From Stutzerimonas stutzeri (lineage in GTDB: Bacteria; Pseudomonadota; Gammaproteobacteria; Pseudomonadales; Pseudomonadaceae): 64,000 bases of DNA. Of the stretch, positions 36,202-47,994 are shown piece after piece. Positions within the stretch are counted from its first letter, which is position 1; the number at the start of each line of letters is the position of its first letter. The DNA lies in contig NZ_CP036186.1 in assembly GCF_015291885.1 (NCBI RefSeq), positions 2,369,001-2,433,000 of the forward strand. The letters are read 5' to 3'. The position numbers were made by a program, and so were the translations under genes. The notes below the pieces were generated by a model that did not search any database, was not told the DNA's origin, and saw only the letters and a program-made list of their open reading frames with translations.

Positions 36202-36819
36202 ATGGGAACGGTCGCAGCGCTTGAGGTCCTGCTCGATCAGCGTCGCATATGGCGCGGCCAGCCAGTTGCGCCCGCCGCCGGGGCGCAGCCGACAGGCCAT
36301 GCTCAACTGGACAGGCGTCTGCCTTCGGGCGGCTGGCCGCAAGCTGCACTGACCGAGATCCTGATGCCCGCAGCCGGGGCAGGGGAGCTACGTTTGCTGT
36401 GGCCAACCATTGCCCGCCTTACTGCTGCCGGCCAGCGCGTCGTGCTGGTGGCGCCGCCTTTCATTCCTTACCCGGCAGCATGGCTGGCAGCCGGTGTCGA
36501 CTTGCAGCATATGGTGATCATCCAGGCGACCGGCAAGGAAGTGTTGTGGGCGGCGGAGCAATGTCTGCGTTCCGGATGCTGTGCGGCCGTCTTGTGCTGG
36601 CCACAGCGTGCGGACGACCGCGGCATGCGCCGCCTGCAGGTGGCGGCCGAAAGCGGAGACAGTTTGGGTTTTGCTCTTCGTGATGTCAGTGAAGCAGTCA
36701 ATCCGTCGCCGGCGGCATTGCGTCTTGTGCTGGATACGCCGCCTGGATGGCTGCGGCTACTCAAATGCAGGGGTGGTGTCGTGCCTCAGACCTCGTTTGC
36801 TCTGGCCGAAGGGGCCTGA
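36202..36819 (+). CDS. imuA: ImuA, RecA-like SOS mutagenesis protein
   Basis: This 205-residue protein is the SulA/RecA-like ImuA, with LDRRLPSGGWPQAALTEIL and ARLTAAGQRVVLVAPPFIPY. Unlike RecA it lacks a clear Walker A. It works with ImuB and DnaE2 in error-prone lesion bypass. GAGG precedes the ATG at 36202. Many bacteria have a lexA2 gene in front of this operon; none is present here, so regulation must be by the chromosomal LexA. Confidence 0.88.
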   Translation: MGTVAALEVLLDQRRIWRGQPVAPAAGAQPTGHAQLDRRLPSGGWPQAALTEILMPAAGAGELRLLWPTIARLTAAGQRVVLVAPPFIPYPAAWLAAGVDLQHMVIIQATGKEVLWAAEQCLRSGCCAAVLCWPQRADDRGMRRLQVAAESGDSLGFALRDVSEAVNPSPAALRLVLDTPPGWLRLLKCRGGVVPQTSFALAEGA

Positions 36820-36823
36820 CGCG

Positions 36824-38236
36824 ATGCGCTGGGCTTGCATTGTTCTGCCGCAACTGGCGCTCGACGGGGTGCTGCGCGCGCAAGAAATTGGTGATGCACC
36901 GCTGGCCATGATCACCGGCGGCGCGCAACGAAGGCTATTGCAAGTAGTCAACGTGCCGGCACGCCAGCGTGGGCTACGTCCGGGCATGACGCTGACTGCG
37001 GCACAGGCTCTGGTGCGAGACTTCATCCGGGTTGAGTACGACACTCGCGAAATAGAGCGTTCGGAGCGCTTGCTGGCGGCCTGGGCCTATCGCTTCAGCT
37101 CGCATGTCAGTCTGTTCTATCCACGCGCCTTGCTGCTGGAGGTGGAGTCCAGCCTTGCACTCTTCGGTCCCTGGCCGCAGTTCGAGGCCAGATTGCGTCA
37201 GGAGCTTACCGATCTCGGCTTTCGTCACCGCATCGTGGTGGCACCAAATCCCGTTGCGGCACGGGTGTTGGCAAATGTTCACGATGGCCTGGTGGTAGAT
37301 GAACAGAGCCTGCTCGAGACGCTCATGCCGCTTTCGCTGGAGCGCCTCGGTCTACCGCGCGACGCTGCCCGGAGCTGTCAACGCATGGGGATACGCACGC
37401 TGCGCCAGTTGTTAGCGCTGCCTCGTGCGGGGCTGGCTAAACGGTTTACTGCAGAAGTGCTGTTGCAACTTGACCGCCTGCTGGGGCAACAACCTATAGC
37501 GCTGGATTATTTCCTCCCGCCTGAGCGTTTCGAGCAGCGTCTGGAGTTCAATTTCGATGTCGAGTCAAATCAGGCGCTGTTGTTTCCGCTGCGGCGCTTG
37601 TGCGCGGATCTGGCTGCCTTTCTCCACGGTCGCGATTGTGGTGTAGAGCGCTTCGTGTTGCACATGGAGCACCGCTCAGCCGCGGACAGCCGGCTCGATG
37701 TGGGGTTGCTGAGCCCGGAGCGCGAGAGTGAGCGGCTTTTCGAGCTGGCACGCGCGCGGCTGGAGCGCCTGCAGCTACCGAGTGCGATGCAGGCGCTACG
37801 ACTGGTGGCTGAGGATTTACCGGTGTTCGTGCCTGAGCGCCGCGAGCTGTTCGATGATCGCCCACAACGTAGCCTGGTCTGGCAGCAGCTGCGGGAGCGT
37901 TTGCGGGCTCGCCTCGGTGAGGAGGCGGTTCTAGCGTTGCATGCGCGGGACGATCATCGTCCAGAACATGCCTGGCGGCTGGCTACCGAGAATGGCTCGG
38001 GCAGTCATGCATCCGTTGCTCAGCGCCCCGGATGGTTGCTCCCACAGGCGAAGCAGCTGAAAGAGAATGAGGTGCGGATTCTGGGCGGTCCAGAGCGAAT
38101 CGAGTCCGGCTGGTGGGACTCGGACGATATCCGACGTGACTACTTCCTGATCGAAACCCGCTCTGGACAGCAGGGCTGGGCCTATCGAGCGTTCGGGGAG
38201 GCGGGCCCTCTGATGCTGCAGGGTTGGTTCGCATGA
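36824..38236 (+). CDS. imuB: ImuB, catalytically inactive Y-family polymerase homologue
   Basis: The start at 36824, five bases after the imuA stop, begins [20 protein letters not shown]. The 470-residue protein resembles DinB-type polymerases but lacks the acidic catalytic residues. It serves as the hub binding the beta clamp, ImuA and DnaE2. Family sequence includes [20 protein letters not shown] and [20 protein letters not shown]. Its stop overlaps the dnaE2 ATG (ATGA). Confidence 0.92.
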   Translation: MRWACIVLPQLALDGVLRAQEIGDAPLAMITGGAQRRLLQVVNVPARQRGLRPGMTLTAAQALVRDFIRVEYDTREIERSERLLAAWAYRFSSHVSLFYPRALLLEVESSLALFGPWPQFEARLRQELTDLGFRHRIVVAPNPVAARVLANVHDGLVVDEQSLLETLMPLSLERLGLPRDAARSCQRMGIRTLRQLLALPRAGLAKRFTAEVLLQLDRLLGQQPIALDYFLPPERFEQRLEFNFDVESNQALLFPLRRLCADLAAFLHGRDCGVERFVLHMEHRSAADSRLDVGLLSPERESERLFELARARLERLQLPSAMQALRLVAEDLPVFVPERRELFDDRPQRSLVWQQLRERLRARLGEEAVLALHARDDHRPEHAWRLATENGSGSHASVAQRPGWLLPQAKQLKENEVRILGGPERIESGWWDSDDIRRDYFLIETRSGQQGWAYRAFGEAGPLMLQGWFA

Positions 38237-41200
38237 ATCTGCCCGATTACGCGGAGCTGCATTGCCTGTCCAACTTCAGCTTTCAGCGCGGTGCGTCAAG
38301 CGCACTTGAGTTGTTCGAACGTGCTCGCCAGCATGGCTACAAGGCGCTGGCCATTACGGATGAATGCTCCCTGGCAGGGATCGTGCGTGCGTGGCAGGCC
38401 GCCAAGGAGTCAGGTGTGCCCTTGATCGTCGGCAGCGAGATGAAGGTCGAGGATGGCCCCAAGCTGGTGCTGTTGGTGGAGAGCATTCAGGGCTACCAGA
38501 ATCTTTGCCGCATCATCACTCTGGCACGCCGGCGTGCGCAGAAAGGGCAGTACCGCTTGCTGCGCGAGGATATCGACCAGTCGGCGCAGGGGCTTCTAGC
38601 ACTCTGGCTGCCCAAGCTCGATGACAACGAAGCCCATGGTCGTTGGCTCAGTAAGCGCTTTGGTGATCGCCTCTGGCTGGCGGTCGAATTGCACTACGGT
38701 AGTGATGACGCACGGCGTCTCGCACATTGTCGGGCTTTGGCTGAATCCTTCGGCATCGCCTTGGTGGCTGCCGGCGATGTCCATATGCATGCCCGCGGAC
38801 GGCGTGCGCTGCAGGATTGTCTGACAGCCATTCGTCATCACTGCAGCGTTGCCGAGACCGGGCAGCGACTTTTTCCCAATGGTGAGCGTCACCTTCGCTC
38901 GCGGGATCAACTGACCGAGCTATACCCAGCCGCGCTGCTCGATGAAACGCTGAGGATTGCCGAGCGCTGCCGGTTCGATCTTGGCGAGCTGCGCTATGAG
39001 TACCCCCACGAACTGGTACCGCCTGGTCAGACAGCTACCCAATGGCTGCGCCATCTGACGGAGCAGGGGGCGCTTTCGCGCTGGCCCGAAGGCACTCCTG
39101 CGGTCGCCCGTGAGCGGATCGAAAGCGAACTCCAGTTGATCGCCGAGCTGGGTTACGAAAGCTATTTCCTGACCGTGCACGACATCGTTCGCTTTGCGCG
39201 CGAACGCAGCATTCTCTGTCAGGGACGCGGGTCTGCCGCCAATTCCACGGTCTGTTACGCACTTGGCATCACCGAGCTGGATCCGTCGCAGCGGCACATG
39301 CTGTTCGCCCGCTTTCTATCGAAGGAGCGCAACGAGCCGCCGGATATAGATGTCGACTTCGAGCATGATCGGCGCGAGGAAGTCATTCAGTACATCTTCC
39401 GTCGCTATGGCCGCGAACGTGCGGCATTGACCGCTGTGGTCAGCAGCTATCGGGGAGCTGGAGCTGTGCGAGACGTGGCCAAGGCGCTGGGTTTGCCGCC
39501 CGATCAGGTCAGTGCGCTGGCGGATTGCTGCGGTCACTACAGCAGCGCGCCGCCAGCGCCCGAGCGCCTTCGCGAGGCGGGCTTCGACCCGGACAATCCG
39601 TTGCTGCGTCGGGTGCTGGTGCTGACTGGCCAACTGGTGGGCTTTCCCCGTCATCTGTCGCAGCATCCAGGCGGTTTCGTCATTTCCGAGCGGCCGCTGC
39701 AGACGCTGGTGCCGGTTGAAAATGCCGCGATGGCAGAACGCACCATCATTCAGTGGGACAAGGATGATCTGGACCTGATGGGGCTGCTCAAGGTCGATGT
39801 TCTGGCGCTGGGCATGCTCAGCGCGTTGCGTCGCTGCTTCGATCTGATCGAGCGATATCGAGGCCAGCGCTGGACGCTGGCCAGCCTGCCACAGGAGGAC
39901 CCGGCGACCTACGCCATGATCTCGCGCGCCGATACCGTCGGCGTATTCCAGATCGAGTCCCGTGCGCAGATGGCCATGCTGCCCAGGCTTCGTCCGCAGA
40001 CCTTTTATGACCTGGTCATTCAGGTGGCCATCGTGCGGCCAGGGCCGATCCAGGGCGATATGGTGCATCCCTATTTGCGTCGGCGTAACGGTGAGGAGCC
40101 GGAAACCTATGCGTCCGAAGAGCTTCGTACCGTGCTCGAGCGAACGCTGGGTGTTCCGCTGTTTCAGGAGCAGGTCATGGAGCTGGCCATCGTCGCGGCC
40201 GACTACACGCCTGGCGAGGCAGACCAGCTGCGTCGCTCCATGGCGGCATGGAAGCGTCATGGGGGTCTCGAGCCGCACCGGCAGCGGCTGACCGAGCGCA
40301 TGCTCGCCAATGGTTATCAGGCTGAATTCGCCGCGCGCCTGTTCGAACAGATCAAGGGCTTCGGCAGCTATGGCTTCCCCGAATCCCACGCAGCCAGCTT
40401 CGCCTTGCTGTCCTATGCCAGCAGTTGGTTGAAGTGTCACGAGCCGGCGGCCTTTGCCTGTGCCCTGATCAACAGCTGGCCTATGGGCTTCTACAGTCCT
40501 GACCAGATTCTTCAGGATGCGCGCCGTCACGGCATCGAAATACGTCCGGTCGATATTCGTTTCAGTGACTGGGAATGCTCGTTGGAGAGTGGCGAGCAAG
40601 GTGACGCTGCCATCCGGCTGGGCTTGTGCCTGGTGCGTGGTTTTAACGAAGAGGTCGCGCAACGCCTGGTACTAACCCGGCGGCAGGCGGCGTTTGTCGA
40701 TATAGAAGATGTTTGTCGGCGCGCAGCGCTGGATCAGCGTTCGCGGGAGCTGCTTGCCGATGCCGGCGCGCTACGAGGCCTTGTGGGGCACCGCCACAGA
40801 GCCCGTTGGGCCATTGCTGGTGTCGAGGAGCAGATGCCACTGTTCGCCGGGCTGGTGGCACAGGATTCTGCAGTGACGCTGCCGCTGCCCAGCGTGGCTG
40901 AAGATATGCAGAGCGATTATGAGCTGCTTGGAACCACTCTCGGCCCGCATCCTTTGAAACTGCTGCGTACGGCCTTGCGGGCCAGGCGCTGCCTGGCGTC
41001 CAAGGACCTGATCGGCGTGGCGAGCGGGCGTCAGATACGGCTGGCGGGGCTGGTGACCGGAAGGCAAAAGCCACAAACAGCCAGTGGCGTGATCTTTGTG
41101 ACACTGGAAGACGAATTCGGCATGGTCAACGTCGTGGTGTGGCACCACCTGGCAGAGCGGCAGCGCCGAGCGCTCATCGGTTCGCAACTGTTGCAGGTGG

Positions 41201-41310
41201 AGGGCAAGCTGGAAAGTCAGGATGGTGTCAGGCATCTGATAGCAGGACGGCTGACCGACTTGACTGCGCTATTAAGTGGGTTGGATGTGCGCAGCCGTGA
41301 CTTCCACTGA
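38233..41310 (+). CDS. dnaE2: Error-prone DNA polymerase DnaE2
   Basis: The 1025-residue protein is an alpha-subunit-like C-family polymerase. It has a PHP domain ([20 protein letters not shown]), the palm with catalytic acids in [40 protein letters not shown], and a C-terminal OB fold ([20 protein letters not shown]). Length is typical of DnaE2 rather than DnaE1 (~1170). The ATG at 38233 overlaps the imuB stop; the TTG at 38224 is less likely. It performs SOS-induced translesion synthesis with ImuA and ImuB. Confidence 0.96.
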   Translation: MNLPDYAELHCLSNFSFQRGASSALELFERARQHGYKALAITDECSLAGIVRAWQAAKESGVPLIVGSEMKVEDGPKLVLLVESIQGYQNLCRIITLARRRAQKGQYRLLREDIDQSAQGLLALWLPKLDDNEAHGRWLSKRFGDRLWLAVELHYGSDDARRLAHCRALAESFGIALVAAGDVHMHARGRRALQDCLTAIRHHCSVAETGQRLFPNGERHLRSRDQLTELYPAALLDETLRIAERCRFDLGELRYEYPHELVPPGQTATQWLRHLTEQGALSRWPEGTPAVARERIESELQLIAELGYESYFLTVHDIVRFARERSILCQGRGSAANSTVCYALGITELDPSQRHMLFARFLSKERNEPPDIDVDFEHDRREEVIQYIFRRYGRERAALTAVVSSYRGAGAVRDVAKALGLPPDQVSALADCCGHYSSAPPAPERLREAGFDPDNPLLRRVLVLTGQLVGFPRHLSQHPGGFVISERPLQTLVPVENAAMAERTIIQWDKDDLDLMGLLKVDVLALGMLSALRRCFDLIERYRGQRWTLASLPQEDPATYAMISRADTVGVFQIESRAQMAMLPRLRPQTFYDLVIQVAIVRPGPIQGDMVHPYLRRRNGEEPETYASEELRTVLERTLGVPLFQEQVMELAIVAADYTPGEADQLRRSMAAWKRHGGLEPHRQRLTERMLANGYQAEFAARLFEQIKGFGSYGFPESHAASFALLSYASSWLKCHEPAAFACALINSWPMGFYSPDQILQDARRHGIEIRPVDIRFSDWECSLESGEQGDAAIRLGLCLVRGFNEEVAQRLVLTRRQAAFVDIEDVCRRAALDQRSRELLADAGALRGLVGHRHRARWAIAGVEEQMPLFAGLVAQDSAVTLPLPSVAEDMQSDYELLGTTLGPHPLKLLRTALRARRCLASKDLIGVASGRQIRLAGLVTGRQKPQTASGVIFVTLEDEFGMVNVVVWHHLAERQRRALIGSQLLQVEGKLESQDGVRHLIAGRLTDLTALLSGLDVRSRDFH

Positions 41311-41440
41311 TCATCCTAGGCAACAAACGCTTCGTGATCGGTGTGACAGGCGGGGTGACTTATGTCAACCGAGCCACTAGAATGCTTGCCCATTCTGGGG
41401 CCGGAACGCCCGGCTTATGTCTGTGCAACGAGGAAAATCC

Positions 41441-42751
41441 ATGCAAGTTTCTGTTGAAAGCACCTCCGCTCTTGAGCGCCGCATGACCATCGGCGTGCCG
41501 GTCGAGCGCATCGAGACCGAAGTCAACAAGCGTCTGCAACAGACCGCCAGCCGTGCCAAGATTCCTGGATTCCGCCCCGGCAAGGTGCCGATGAGCGTAA
41601 TCCGTCAGCGTTACGAAGAAGCGGCTCGCCAGGAAGCCCTGGGCGACCTGATTCAGTCGACCTTTTATGAAGCCATCGTTGCCGAGAAGCTGAACCCGGC
41701 TGGCGCTCCGTCTGTCGAGCCGAAAGTGTTCGAAAAAGGCAAGGACCTCGAGTACGTCGCCACATTCGAAGTATTCCCGGAGTTTGAGGTCGCTGGCCTT
41801 GAAGCCATCGAGATCGAGCGCCTGCAGGCTGAAGTGGCCGATAGCGACGTCGACAACATGCTGGAAATCCTGCGCAAGCAGAACACTCGCTTCGAGAACG
41901 TCGAGCGTGCTGCCGAAGACGGCGACCAGCTGAACATCGATTTCGTCGGCAAGATCGACGGCGAGGCCTTCGCTGGTGGCTCGGCCAAGGGCACTCAGCT
42001 CGTTCTGGGCTCGGGTCGCATGATCCCTGGTTTCGAAGACGCCCTGGTCGGTGCCAAAGCCGGTGAAGAGCGCGTGATCAACCCGACTTTCCCCGAGGAT
42101 TACCAGAACCTCGATCTGGCAGGTAAAACCGCCGAGTTCACCGTTACCGTGAACAGCGTTGCCGCTCCGCAGCTGCCGGAACTCAATGACGAGTTCTTCG
42201 CTCAGTTCGGCGTGCAGGAAGGCGGCGTAGAAGGCTTCCGCGCCGAAGTCAAAAAGAACATGGAGCGCGAGCTGCGCCAGGCCATCAAGACCAAGGTGAA
42301 GAACCAGGTCATGGAAGGTCTGGTAGCTGGCAATCCGATCGAAGTACCCAAGGCGCTGATCGACAACGAAGTGAACCGTCTGCGCGTCCAGGCCGTTCAG
42401 CAGTTCGGCGGCAACATCAAGCCTGACCAGCTGCCGGCTGACCTCTTCCAGGAGCAGGCCAAGCGTCGCGTCGTTCTAGGCCTGATCGTGGCTGAAGTGA
42501 TCAAGCAGAAAGAGCTGAAGCCCGATGAAGCTCGCGTTCGCGAGCTGATCGAAGAGATGGCTTCTGCCTATCAGGAACCGGAGCAGGTAGTTTCCTGGTA
42601 CTACAAAAATGACGAGCAGTTGAACGAAGTGCGTTCGGTTGTGCTCGAAGAGCAAGTTGTAGATACTGTCCTGCAGCAGGCTAAGGTGACCGACAAGTCG
42701 GTCTCCTACGAAGAAGCTGTCAAGCCTGCGGAAGCCCCGCAAGCTGCCTGA
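41441..42751 (+). CDS. tig: Trigger factor chaperone
   Basis: The 436-residue product begins [20 protein letters not shown] and has the ribosome-binding signature [17 protein letters not shown]. The FKBP-like domain ([20 protein letters not shown]) and the long helical arms follow. It binds L23 at the ribosome exit and helps fold nascent chains. The ATG at 41441 follows ACGAGG; the earlier ATG at 41417 has no support. It heads the conserved tig-clpP-clpX-lon-hupB-ppiD order. Confidence 0.97.
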   Translation: MQVSVESTSALERRMTIGVPVERIETEVNKRLQQTASRAKIPGFRPGKVPMSVIRQRYEEAARQEALGDLIQSTFYEAIVAEKLNPAGAPSVEPKVFEKGKDLEYVATFEVFPEFEVAGLEAIEIERLQAEVADSDVDNMLEILRKQNTRFENVERAAEDGDQLNIDFVGKIDGEAFAGGSAKGTQLVLGSGRMIPGFEDALVGAKAGEERVINPTFPEDYQNLDLAGKTAEFTVTVNSVAAPQLPELNDEFFAQFGVQEGGVEGFRAEVKKNMERELRQAIKTKVKNQVMEGLVAGNPIEVPKALIDNEVNRLRVQAVQQFGGNIKPDQLPADLFQEQAKRRVVLGLIVAEVIKQKELKPDEARVRELIEEMASAYQEPEQVVSWYYKNDEQLNEVRSVVLEEQVVDTVLQQAKVTDKSVSYEEAVKPAEAPQAA

Positions 42752-42776
42752 TTTCTTCACATATTCGAGTGCACAA

Positions 42777-42810
42777 ACATAAGCCAGCCTCGTGCTGGCT
42801 TATGTCTTTT
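42777..42810 (+). terminator. Rho-independent terminator after tig
   Basis: ACATAAGCCAGC and GCTGGCTTATGT pair perfectly over 12 bp around CTCGT, followed by CTTTT. It lies 26 bases beyond the tig stop and separates it from clpP. Confidence 0.85.
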
Positions 42811-42840
42811 AAGGCATGACATAGGGAGTATCGTTGGAAC

Positions 42841-43479
42841 ATGTCCCGCAATCCTTTTATGCAAGTTCCGGACATTCAGGCCGCCGGCGGCCTGGTCCCG
42901 ATGGTGATCGAGCAATCCGCACGCGGTGAGCGCGCCTATGACATCTATTCCCGTCTCCTGAAGGAGCGGGTGATCTTCATGGTCGGCCAGGTCGAAGACT
43001 ACATGGCCAACCTGATTGTCGCGCAGATGCTGTTCCTCGAGGCCGAAAACCCTGAGAAGGACATTCATCTGTACATCAACTCCCCGGGTGGCTCGGTAAC
43101 TGCCGGCATGTCGATCTACGACACCATGCAGTTCATCAAGCCTGACGTGTCGACCATCTGTATCGGCCAGGCCTGCTCCATGGGAGCTTTGTTGTTGACT
43201 GGCGGCACCGCTGGCAAGCGTTATTGCCTGCCGCATTCACGCATGATGATTCACCAGCCGCTTGGTGGCTTTCAGGGTCAGGCTTCGGATATCGAGATTC
43301 ACGCGCGTGAAATCCTCACCATCCGTGAGCGTCTGAACAAGGTGCTGGCTCACCATACCGGTCAGCCGATGGATGTGATTGCCCGCGATACCGACCGCGA
43401 CAACTTCATGAGTGGAGAAGATGCCGTCAAGTACGGGCTGATCGATCAGGTTCTGACTCAGCGTCAAATGGCGGTTTAA
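42841..43479 (+). CDS. clpP: ATP-dependent Clp protease proteolytic subunit
   Basis: The 212-residue serine protease has the catalytic triad in [20 protein letters not shown] (Ser), [19 protein letters not shown] (His) and [13 protein letters not shown] (Asp). It forms the tetradecameric chamber fed by ClpX, encoded next. The N-terminal stretch [20 protein letters not shown] is the processed leader. No sign of damage. Confidence 0.98.
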   Translation: MSRNPFMQVPDIQAAGGLVPMVIEQSARGERAYDIYSRLLKERVIFMVGQVEDYMANLIVAQMLFLEAENPEKDIHLYINSPGGSVTAGMSIYDTMQFIKPDVSTICIGQACSMGALLLTGGTAGKRYCLPHSRMMIHQPLGGFQGQASDIEIHAREILTIRERLNKVLAHHTGQPMDVIARDTDRDNFMSGEDAVKYGLIDQVLTQRQMAV

Positions 43480-43508
43480 TCTCTACAGCCAGCGATATGC
43501 GGCTGCTC

Positions 43509-43530
43509 CGTGGGCTTGAAAAAGCCCACG
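43509..43530 (+). terminator. Hairpin between clpP and clpX
   Basis: CGTGGGCTT and AAGCCCACG form a 9-bp stem around GAAA. No T-run follows, so it may attenuate or protect the clpP message rather than end all transcription into clpX, which starts 46 bases later. Confidence 0.5.
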
Positions 43531-43576
43531 ATTGCCTTCATCTTGTGTTTCAAGCCTTCCCGATTGGATCGATCGA

Positions 43577-44857
43577 ATGACTGACACCCGCAACGGCGAG
43601 GACTCCGGCAAACTGCTCTATTGCTCTTTTTGCGGCAAAAGCCAGCATGAAGTACGCAAGTTGATCGCCGGGCCCTCCGTTTTCATCTGCGACGAGTGCG
43701 TCGACCTGTGCAATGACATCATCCGCGAGGAGGTGCAGGAAGCTCAGGCCGAGAGCAACGCGCACAAACTGCCTGCGCCGAAGGAGATCAGCGGCATTCT
43801 CGACCAGTACGTCATTGGTCAGGAACGCGCGAAGAAAATCCTGGCAGTAGCCGTTTACAACCATTACAAACGCCTGAACCAGCGCGACAAGAAAGAAGAA
43901 GTCGAGCTGGGCAAGAGCAACATTCTGCTGATCGGCCCTACCGGCTCTGGTAAGACGCTGCTGGCCGAAACGCTGGCCCGTCTGCTCAATGTTCCCTTCA
44001 CCATCGCTGATGCAACCACCCTCACTGAGGCGGGTTATGTGGGTGAGGACGTAGAGAACATCATCCAGAAGTTGCTGCAGAAGTGCGATTACGATGTAGA
44101 GAAGGCCCAGATGGGTATCGTTTACATCGACGAAATCGACAAGATCTCGCGTAAATCGGATAACCCATCGATCACTCGTGATGTGTCCGGCGAAGGTGTG
44201 CAACAAGCCTTGCTGAAGCTGATTGAAGGTACTGTGGCATCTGTTCCGCCGCAGGGTGGTCGCAAGCATCCACAGCAGGAGTTTCTGCAGGTCGATACGC
44301 GCAACATCCTGTTTATTTGTGGTGGAGCTTTCGCTGGGCTGGAAAAAGTCATTCAGGGTCGCTCTACGCAAGGCGGCATCGGCTTCAACGCTGAGGTGCG
44401 CAGCAAAGATCCGGGCAAGAAGATTGGCGAGGCTCTGCGCGCCGTTGAGCCGGATGACCTGGTCAAATTCGGCCTCATTCCCGAGTTCGTCGGTCGCCTG
44501 CCGGTGATCGCCACACTCGACGAGCTCGATGAGGCGGCACTGATCCAGATTCTCACCGAGCCCAAGAATGCGCTGACCAAGCAATATGCCAAGCTGTTCG
44601 AACTCGAAGGCGTGGATCTGGAATTCCGTTCGGATGCCTTGAAGGCAGTTGCTTCTCGTGCGCTTGAACGCAAGACCGGGGCACGTGGGCTGCGTTCGAT
44701 CCTCGAGGGTGTGTTGCTGGACACCATGTATGAGATTCCTTCGCAGAAGGATGTCAGCAAGGTGGTCATTGATGAAAGCGTGATCGAAGGCACATCTCAG
44801 CCGCTGCTGATTTACGAGAACGCTGAACCGCCAGCCAAGGCTGCGCCTGACGCGTGA
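43577..44857 (+). CDS. clpX: ClpX AAA+ unfoldase
   Basis: The 426-residue protein begins [20 protein letters not shown], its zinc-binding domain with two CxxC motifs (CSFC, CDEC). It then has Walker [16 protein letters not shown], Walker [12 protein letters not shown] and the ClpP-docking IGF loop (GGIGFNAEV). The ATG at 43577 replaces an upstream in-frame start that lacks homology. It recognises tagged substrates and feeds ClpP. Confidence 0.98.
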   Translation: MTDTRNGEDSGKLLYCSFCGKSQHEVRKLIAGPSVFICDECVDLCNDIIREEVQEAQAESNAHKLPAPKEISGILDQYVIGQERAKKILAVAVYNHYKRLNQRDKKEEVELGKSNILLIGPTGSGKTLLAETLARLLNVPFTIADATTLTEAGYVGEDVENIIQKLLQKCDYDVEKAQMGIVYIDEIDKISRKSDNPSITRDVSGEGVQQALLKLIEGTVASVPPQGGRKHPQQEFLQVDTRNILFICGGAFAGLEKVIQGRSTQGGIGFNAEVRSKDPGKKIGEALRAVEPDDLVKFGLIPEFVGRLPVIATLDELDEAALIQILTEPKNALTKQYAKLFELEGVDLEFRSDALKAVASRALERKTGARGLRSILEGVLLDTMYEIPSQKDVSKVVIDESVIEGTSQPLLIYENAEPPAKAAPDA

Positions 44858-44863
44858 TCGAAC

Positions 44864-44885
44864 AAAGGGGCCTGCGGGCCCCTTT
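44864..44885 (+). terminator. Hairpin terminator after clpX
   Basis: AAAGGGGCC and GGCCCCTTT pair around TGCG seven bases after the clpX stop, followed by GCATTTGG. The stem is strong; the T-run is built partly from the stem itself. Confidence 0.7.
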
Positions 44886-44901
44886 GCATTTGGTCTGCCT
44901 C

Positions 44902-44930
44902 CTTGTTTTTTGCGGTGCGTGCCCTCATCT
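44902..44930 (+). promoter_or_regulatory. lon: Possible sigma-32 heat-shock promoter of lon
   Basis: CTTGTT and CCCTCATCT separated by 14 bases resemble the heat-shock pair CTTGAAA and CCCCATNT. They lie about 60 bases before the lon start. lon is heat-shock controlled in gammaproteobacteria, which makes this the likely promoter. Confidence 0.4.
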
Positions 44931-44989
44931 TTGCTGCAAGGGTATTGCCCGTCCGTTTACCGCCGTATGGCCGTCGTAGAGCTGAATTT

Positions 44990-47386
44990 ATGAAGACAAC
45001 CATCGAATTGCCCCTTTTGCCGCTGCGCGATGTGGTGGTTTATCCCCACATGGTGATACCGCTTTTCGTTGGCCGTGAAAAATCCATCGAAGCGCTCGAG
45101 TCCGCCATGTCCGGCGATAAGCAGATCCTGCTATTGGCGCAGAAGAATCCTGCCGATGACGATCCCGCTGAGGACGCGCTGTACCGCGTCGGCACCGTGG
45201 CCACCGTGCTGCAGTTGCTCAAGCTTCCAGACGGCACCGTGAAGGTGCTGGTCGAGGGAGAGCAGCGGGGCGTGATCGAGCGCTTTGTCGAGGTTGACGA
45301 TCATTGCCGCGCTGAGGTTTCGCTGATCGACGAAGCCGAAGTCGATGCACGCGAGTCGGAAGTGTTCACCCGTAGCCTGCTCAGCCAGTTCGAACAGTAC
45401 GTTCAGCTGGGCAAGAAGGTCCCTGCAGAGGTTTTGTCCTCCCTGAGCAGCATTGATGAGCCGGCCCGCCTGGTGGATACCATGGCGGCGCACATGGCGC
45501 TGAAGATCGAGCAAAAGCAGCAGATCCTGGAGATCACTGACCTGCCGGCCCGAGTCGAGCACGTGTTGGCGTTGCTGGATGCCGAAATCGATCTGTTGCA
45601 AGTGGAAAAGCGCATCCGCGGCCGTGTGAAGAAGCAGATGGAGCGCAGCCAGCGCGAGTACTACCTGAATGAGCAAATGAAGGCCATTCAGAAAGAGCTC
45701 GGCGATATCGACGAAGGCCATAACGAAATCGATGATCTGAAGAAGCGCATCGAGAATGCTGGGCTGAGCAAAGACGCCTATACCAAAGCTCAAGCCGAGC
45801 TCAACAAGCTCAAGCAGATGTCGCCGATGTCCGCCGAAGCCACAGTGGTACGTACCTATATCGATTGGTTGGTAAACGTGCCTTGGAAGGCTGCCAGCAA
45901 GGTCCGCCTGGACCTGACCAAGGCCGAGGAAGTGCTCGATGCCGATCACTACGGCCTGGAAGAAGTGAAAGATCGTATTCTCGAGTATCTCGCCGTGCAG
46001 AAGCGTGTGAAGAAGCTCAAGGGCCCGGTACTCTGCCTGGTTGGCCCGCCCGGTGTCGGCAAGACCTCTCTGGCCGAATCCATTGCGCGTTCGACCAACC
46101 GCAAGTTCGTGCGCATGGCCCTTGGTGGTGTGCGTGACGAGGCCGAGATCCGCGGGCATCGCCGTACGTACATCGGCTCCATGCCAGGCCGCTTGATCCA
46201 GAAAATGACCAAGGTTGGGGTGCGCAACCCGCTGTTCCTGCTCGACGAGATCGACAAGATGGGCAGCGACATGCGTGGGGATCCGGCTTCGGCGCTGCTC
46301 GAGGTCCTGGACCCAGAGCAGAACCATAACTTCAACGACCACTATCTTGAGGTCGATTACGACCTTTCCGATGTGATGTTCCTCTGCACTGCCAACTCGA
46401 TGAACATCCCGGCGCCCCTGCTAGACCGCATGGAGGTCATTCGGCTCCCCGGCTATACCGAGGACGAGAAGATCAACATCGCGACGCGCTATCTGGCACC
46501 CAAGCAGATCCAGGCCAATGGCCTGAAGAAAGACGAGTTGGCCTTTCAGGAGTCTGCGATCCGGGACATCATCCGCTACTACACCCGCGAAGCCGGAGTG
46601 CGTAGCCTGGAGCGCCAGCTGGCCAAGGTCTGCCGCAAGGTGGTCAAGGAGCACGCTTCGGATAAGCGCTTCCACGTGAACGTGGATGCAGACTCTCTCG
46701 AACACTTCCTGGGCGTTCGCAAGTTCCGCTATGGTCTTGCCGAGCAGCAGGATCAAGTGGGTCAGGTCACTGGTCTGGCTTGGACTCAGGTCGGGGGTGA
46801 ACTGTTGACCATCGAGGCTGCTGTGGTGCCCGGCAAGGGGCGTCTGACCAAGACTGGCTCCCTGGGTGAGGTAATGGGCGAATCGATCACTGCAGCGCTT
46901 ACAGTGGTTCGTAGCCGCGCCACAAGCCTGGGATTAGCCGCCGATTTCCACGAGAAGCAGGATATTCACATCCACGTACCTGAAGGTGCGACGCCGAAAG
47001 ATGGTCCGAGTGCGGGTATTGGCATGTGCACATCGCTGGTTTCTGCGCTCACTCAAATACCCGTGCGCGCAGATGTCGCAATGACCGGTGAAATAACCTT
47101 GCGCGGGCAAGTGCTTGCTATTGGTGGACTGAAGGAAAAATTACTTGCTGCACACCGTGGCGGGATCAAGACGGTGATCATTCCGGAAGAAAATCAGCGT
47201 GATCTGAAAGAGATTCCTGAAAATATTAAGCAAGACCTGCAGATTAAACCGGTGAAGTGGATTGACGAAGTCCTGCAAATTGCGCTGCAATACGCGCCGG
47301 AGCCCTTGCCCGATGCGGCTCCCGAGATTGTTGCAAAGGACGACAAGCGCGAGCCTGATTCCAAGGAGCGAATCAGCACGCATTAG
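44990..47386 (+). CDS. lon: Lon ATP-dependent protease
   Basis: The ATG at 44990 begins [20 protein letters not shown], the usual Lon start; the upstream frame has no homology. The 798-residue enzyme has the substrate-binding N-domain, AAA+ module with Walker [16 protein letters not shown] and [20 protein letters not shown], and the protease domain with the Ser-Lys dyad ([15 protein letters not shown] and [15 protein letters not shown]). It degrades misfolded and regulatory proteins. Slight variation in codon use is seen near the 3' end (47050-47260), which is AT-richer. Confidence 0.98.
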   Translation: MKTTIELPLLPLRDVVVYPHMVIPLFVGREKSIEALESAMSGDKQILLLAQKNPADDDPAEDALYRVGTVATVLQLLKLPDGTVKVLVEGEQRGVIERFVEVDDHCRAEVSLIDEAEVDARESEVFTRSLLSQFEQYVQLGKKVPAEVLSSLSSIDEPARLVDTMAAHMALKIEQKQQILEITDLPARVEHVLALLDAEIDLLQVEKRIRGRVKKQMERSQREYYLNEQMKAIQKELGDIDEGHNEIDDLKKRIENAGLSKDAYTKAQAELNKLKQMSPMSAEATVVRTYIDWLVNVPWKAASKVRLDLTKAEEVLDADHYGLEEVKDRILEYLAVQKRVKKLKGPVLCLVGPPGVGKTSLAESIARSTNRKFVRMALGGVRDEAEIRGHRRTYIGSMPGRLIQKMTKVGVRNPLFLLDEIDKMGSDMRGDPASALLEVLDPEQNHNFNDHYLEVDYDLSDVMFLCTANSMNIPAPLLDRMEVIRLPGYTEDEKINIATRYLAPKQIQANGLKKDELAFQESAIRDIIRYYTREAGVRSLERQLAKVCRKVVKEHASDKRFHVNVDADSLEHFLGVRKFRYGLAEQQDQVGQVTGLAWTQVGGELLTIEAAVVPGKGRLTKTGSLGEVMGESITAALTVVRSRATSLGLAADFHEKQDIHIHVPEGATPKDGPSAGIGMCTSLVSALTQIPVRADVAMTGEITLRGQVLAIGGLKEKLLAAHRGGIKTVIIPEENQRDLKEIPENIKQDLQIKPVKWIDEVLQIALQYAPEPLPDAAPEIVAKDDKREPDSKERISTH

Positions 47387-47400
47387 TCTGGAAGGCCACA

Positions 47401-47429
47401 TTGACACACTTCAGGTGCCCTTGTTTAAT
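47401..47429 (+). promoter_or_regulatory. hupB: Sigma-70 promoter of hupB
   Basis: TTGACA and TTTAAT with an ideal 17-base spacer lie 15 bases after lon, about 90 bases before hupB. This is the best-matching housekeeping promoter noticed in the window, in keeping with high HU expression. Confidence 0.7.
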
Positions 47430-47516
47430 CGGCCTCTTGTGTCATAGCCATCTAGCACCGCTTTGCTTACACCCGAAAATTAAAGATACGACTCAACAGA
47501 AATAAGGGGACTTAGA

Positions 47517-47789
47517 GTGAACAAGTCGGAACTGATCGATGCTATCGCTGCATCTGCTGATATCCCAAAAGCTGTTGCTGGCCGCGCGCTGGATGCAGTG
47601 ATCGAATCTGTCACCGGTGCCCTGAAGGCTGGTGACTCCGTGGTACTGGTTGGTTTCGGTACTTTCGCTGTCAAGGAGCGCGCTGCGCGCACTGGTCGCA
47701 ACCCGCAGACTGGCAAGCCGATCAACATCGCCGCTGCCAAGATCCCGGGTTTCAAAGCTGGCAAGGCTCTGAAAGACGCTGTCAACTAA
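47517..47789 (+). CDS. hupB: DNA-binding protein HU-beta
   Basis: The 90-residue protein starts at GTG 47517 after AAGGGG and reads [20 protein letters not shown]. The DNA-binding arm [20 protein letters not shown] is intact. HU bends and compacts DNA as a nucleoid protein. The gene sits between lon and ppiD as in pseudomonads generally. Confidence 0.97.
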   Translation: MNKSELIDAIAASADIPKAVAGRALDAVIESVTGALKAGDSVVLVGFGTFAVKERAARTGRNPQTGKPINIAAAKIPGFKAGKALKDAVN

Positions 47790-47908
47790 GCGTTTTTCTA
47801 CCCGGCCAGTCAGCTTGCGCTGCTCTGGCTCGGGGCGGTTGTTGAGCAGGCCTGGCCTGCTGCAGTCTGGCTTGGGGGAATAAGCCCAACCGCTCCAAAA
47901 GCTCCGAG

Positions 47909-47938
47909 AAGGCGCATCCCTGGATGCGCCTTTCTTTT
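47909..47938 (+). terminator. Rho-independent terminator after hupB
   Basis: AAGGCGCATCC and GGATGCGCCTT pair around CT and are followed by TCTTTT. It ends the hupB message before ppiD, which starts 57 bases later. Confidence 0.85.
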
Positions 47939-47994
47939 ATCTGGTTTCCACCCGTGTTGCGCATCCCATCGCGCCGCAGACTCCTGGGGGTCGC

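Noticed and set aside
39316..40662. Minus-strand frame of about 450 codons inside dnaE2
   Set aside because: Shadow of the dnaE2 reading frame with unrelated low-similarity sequence.
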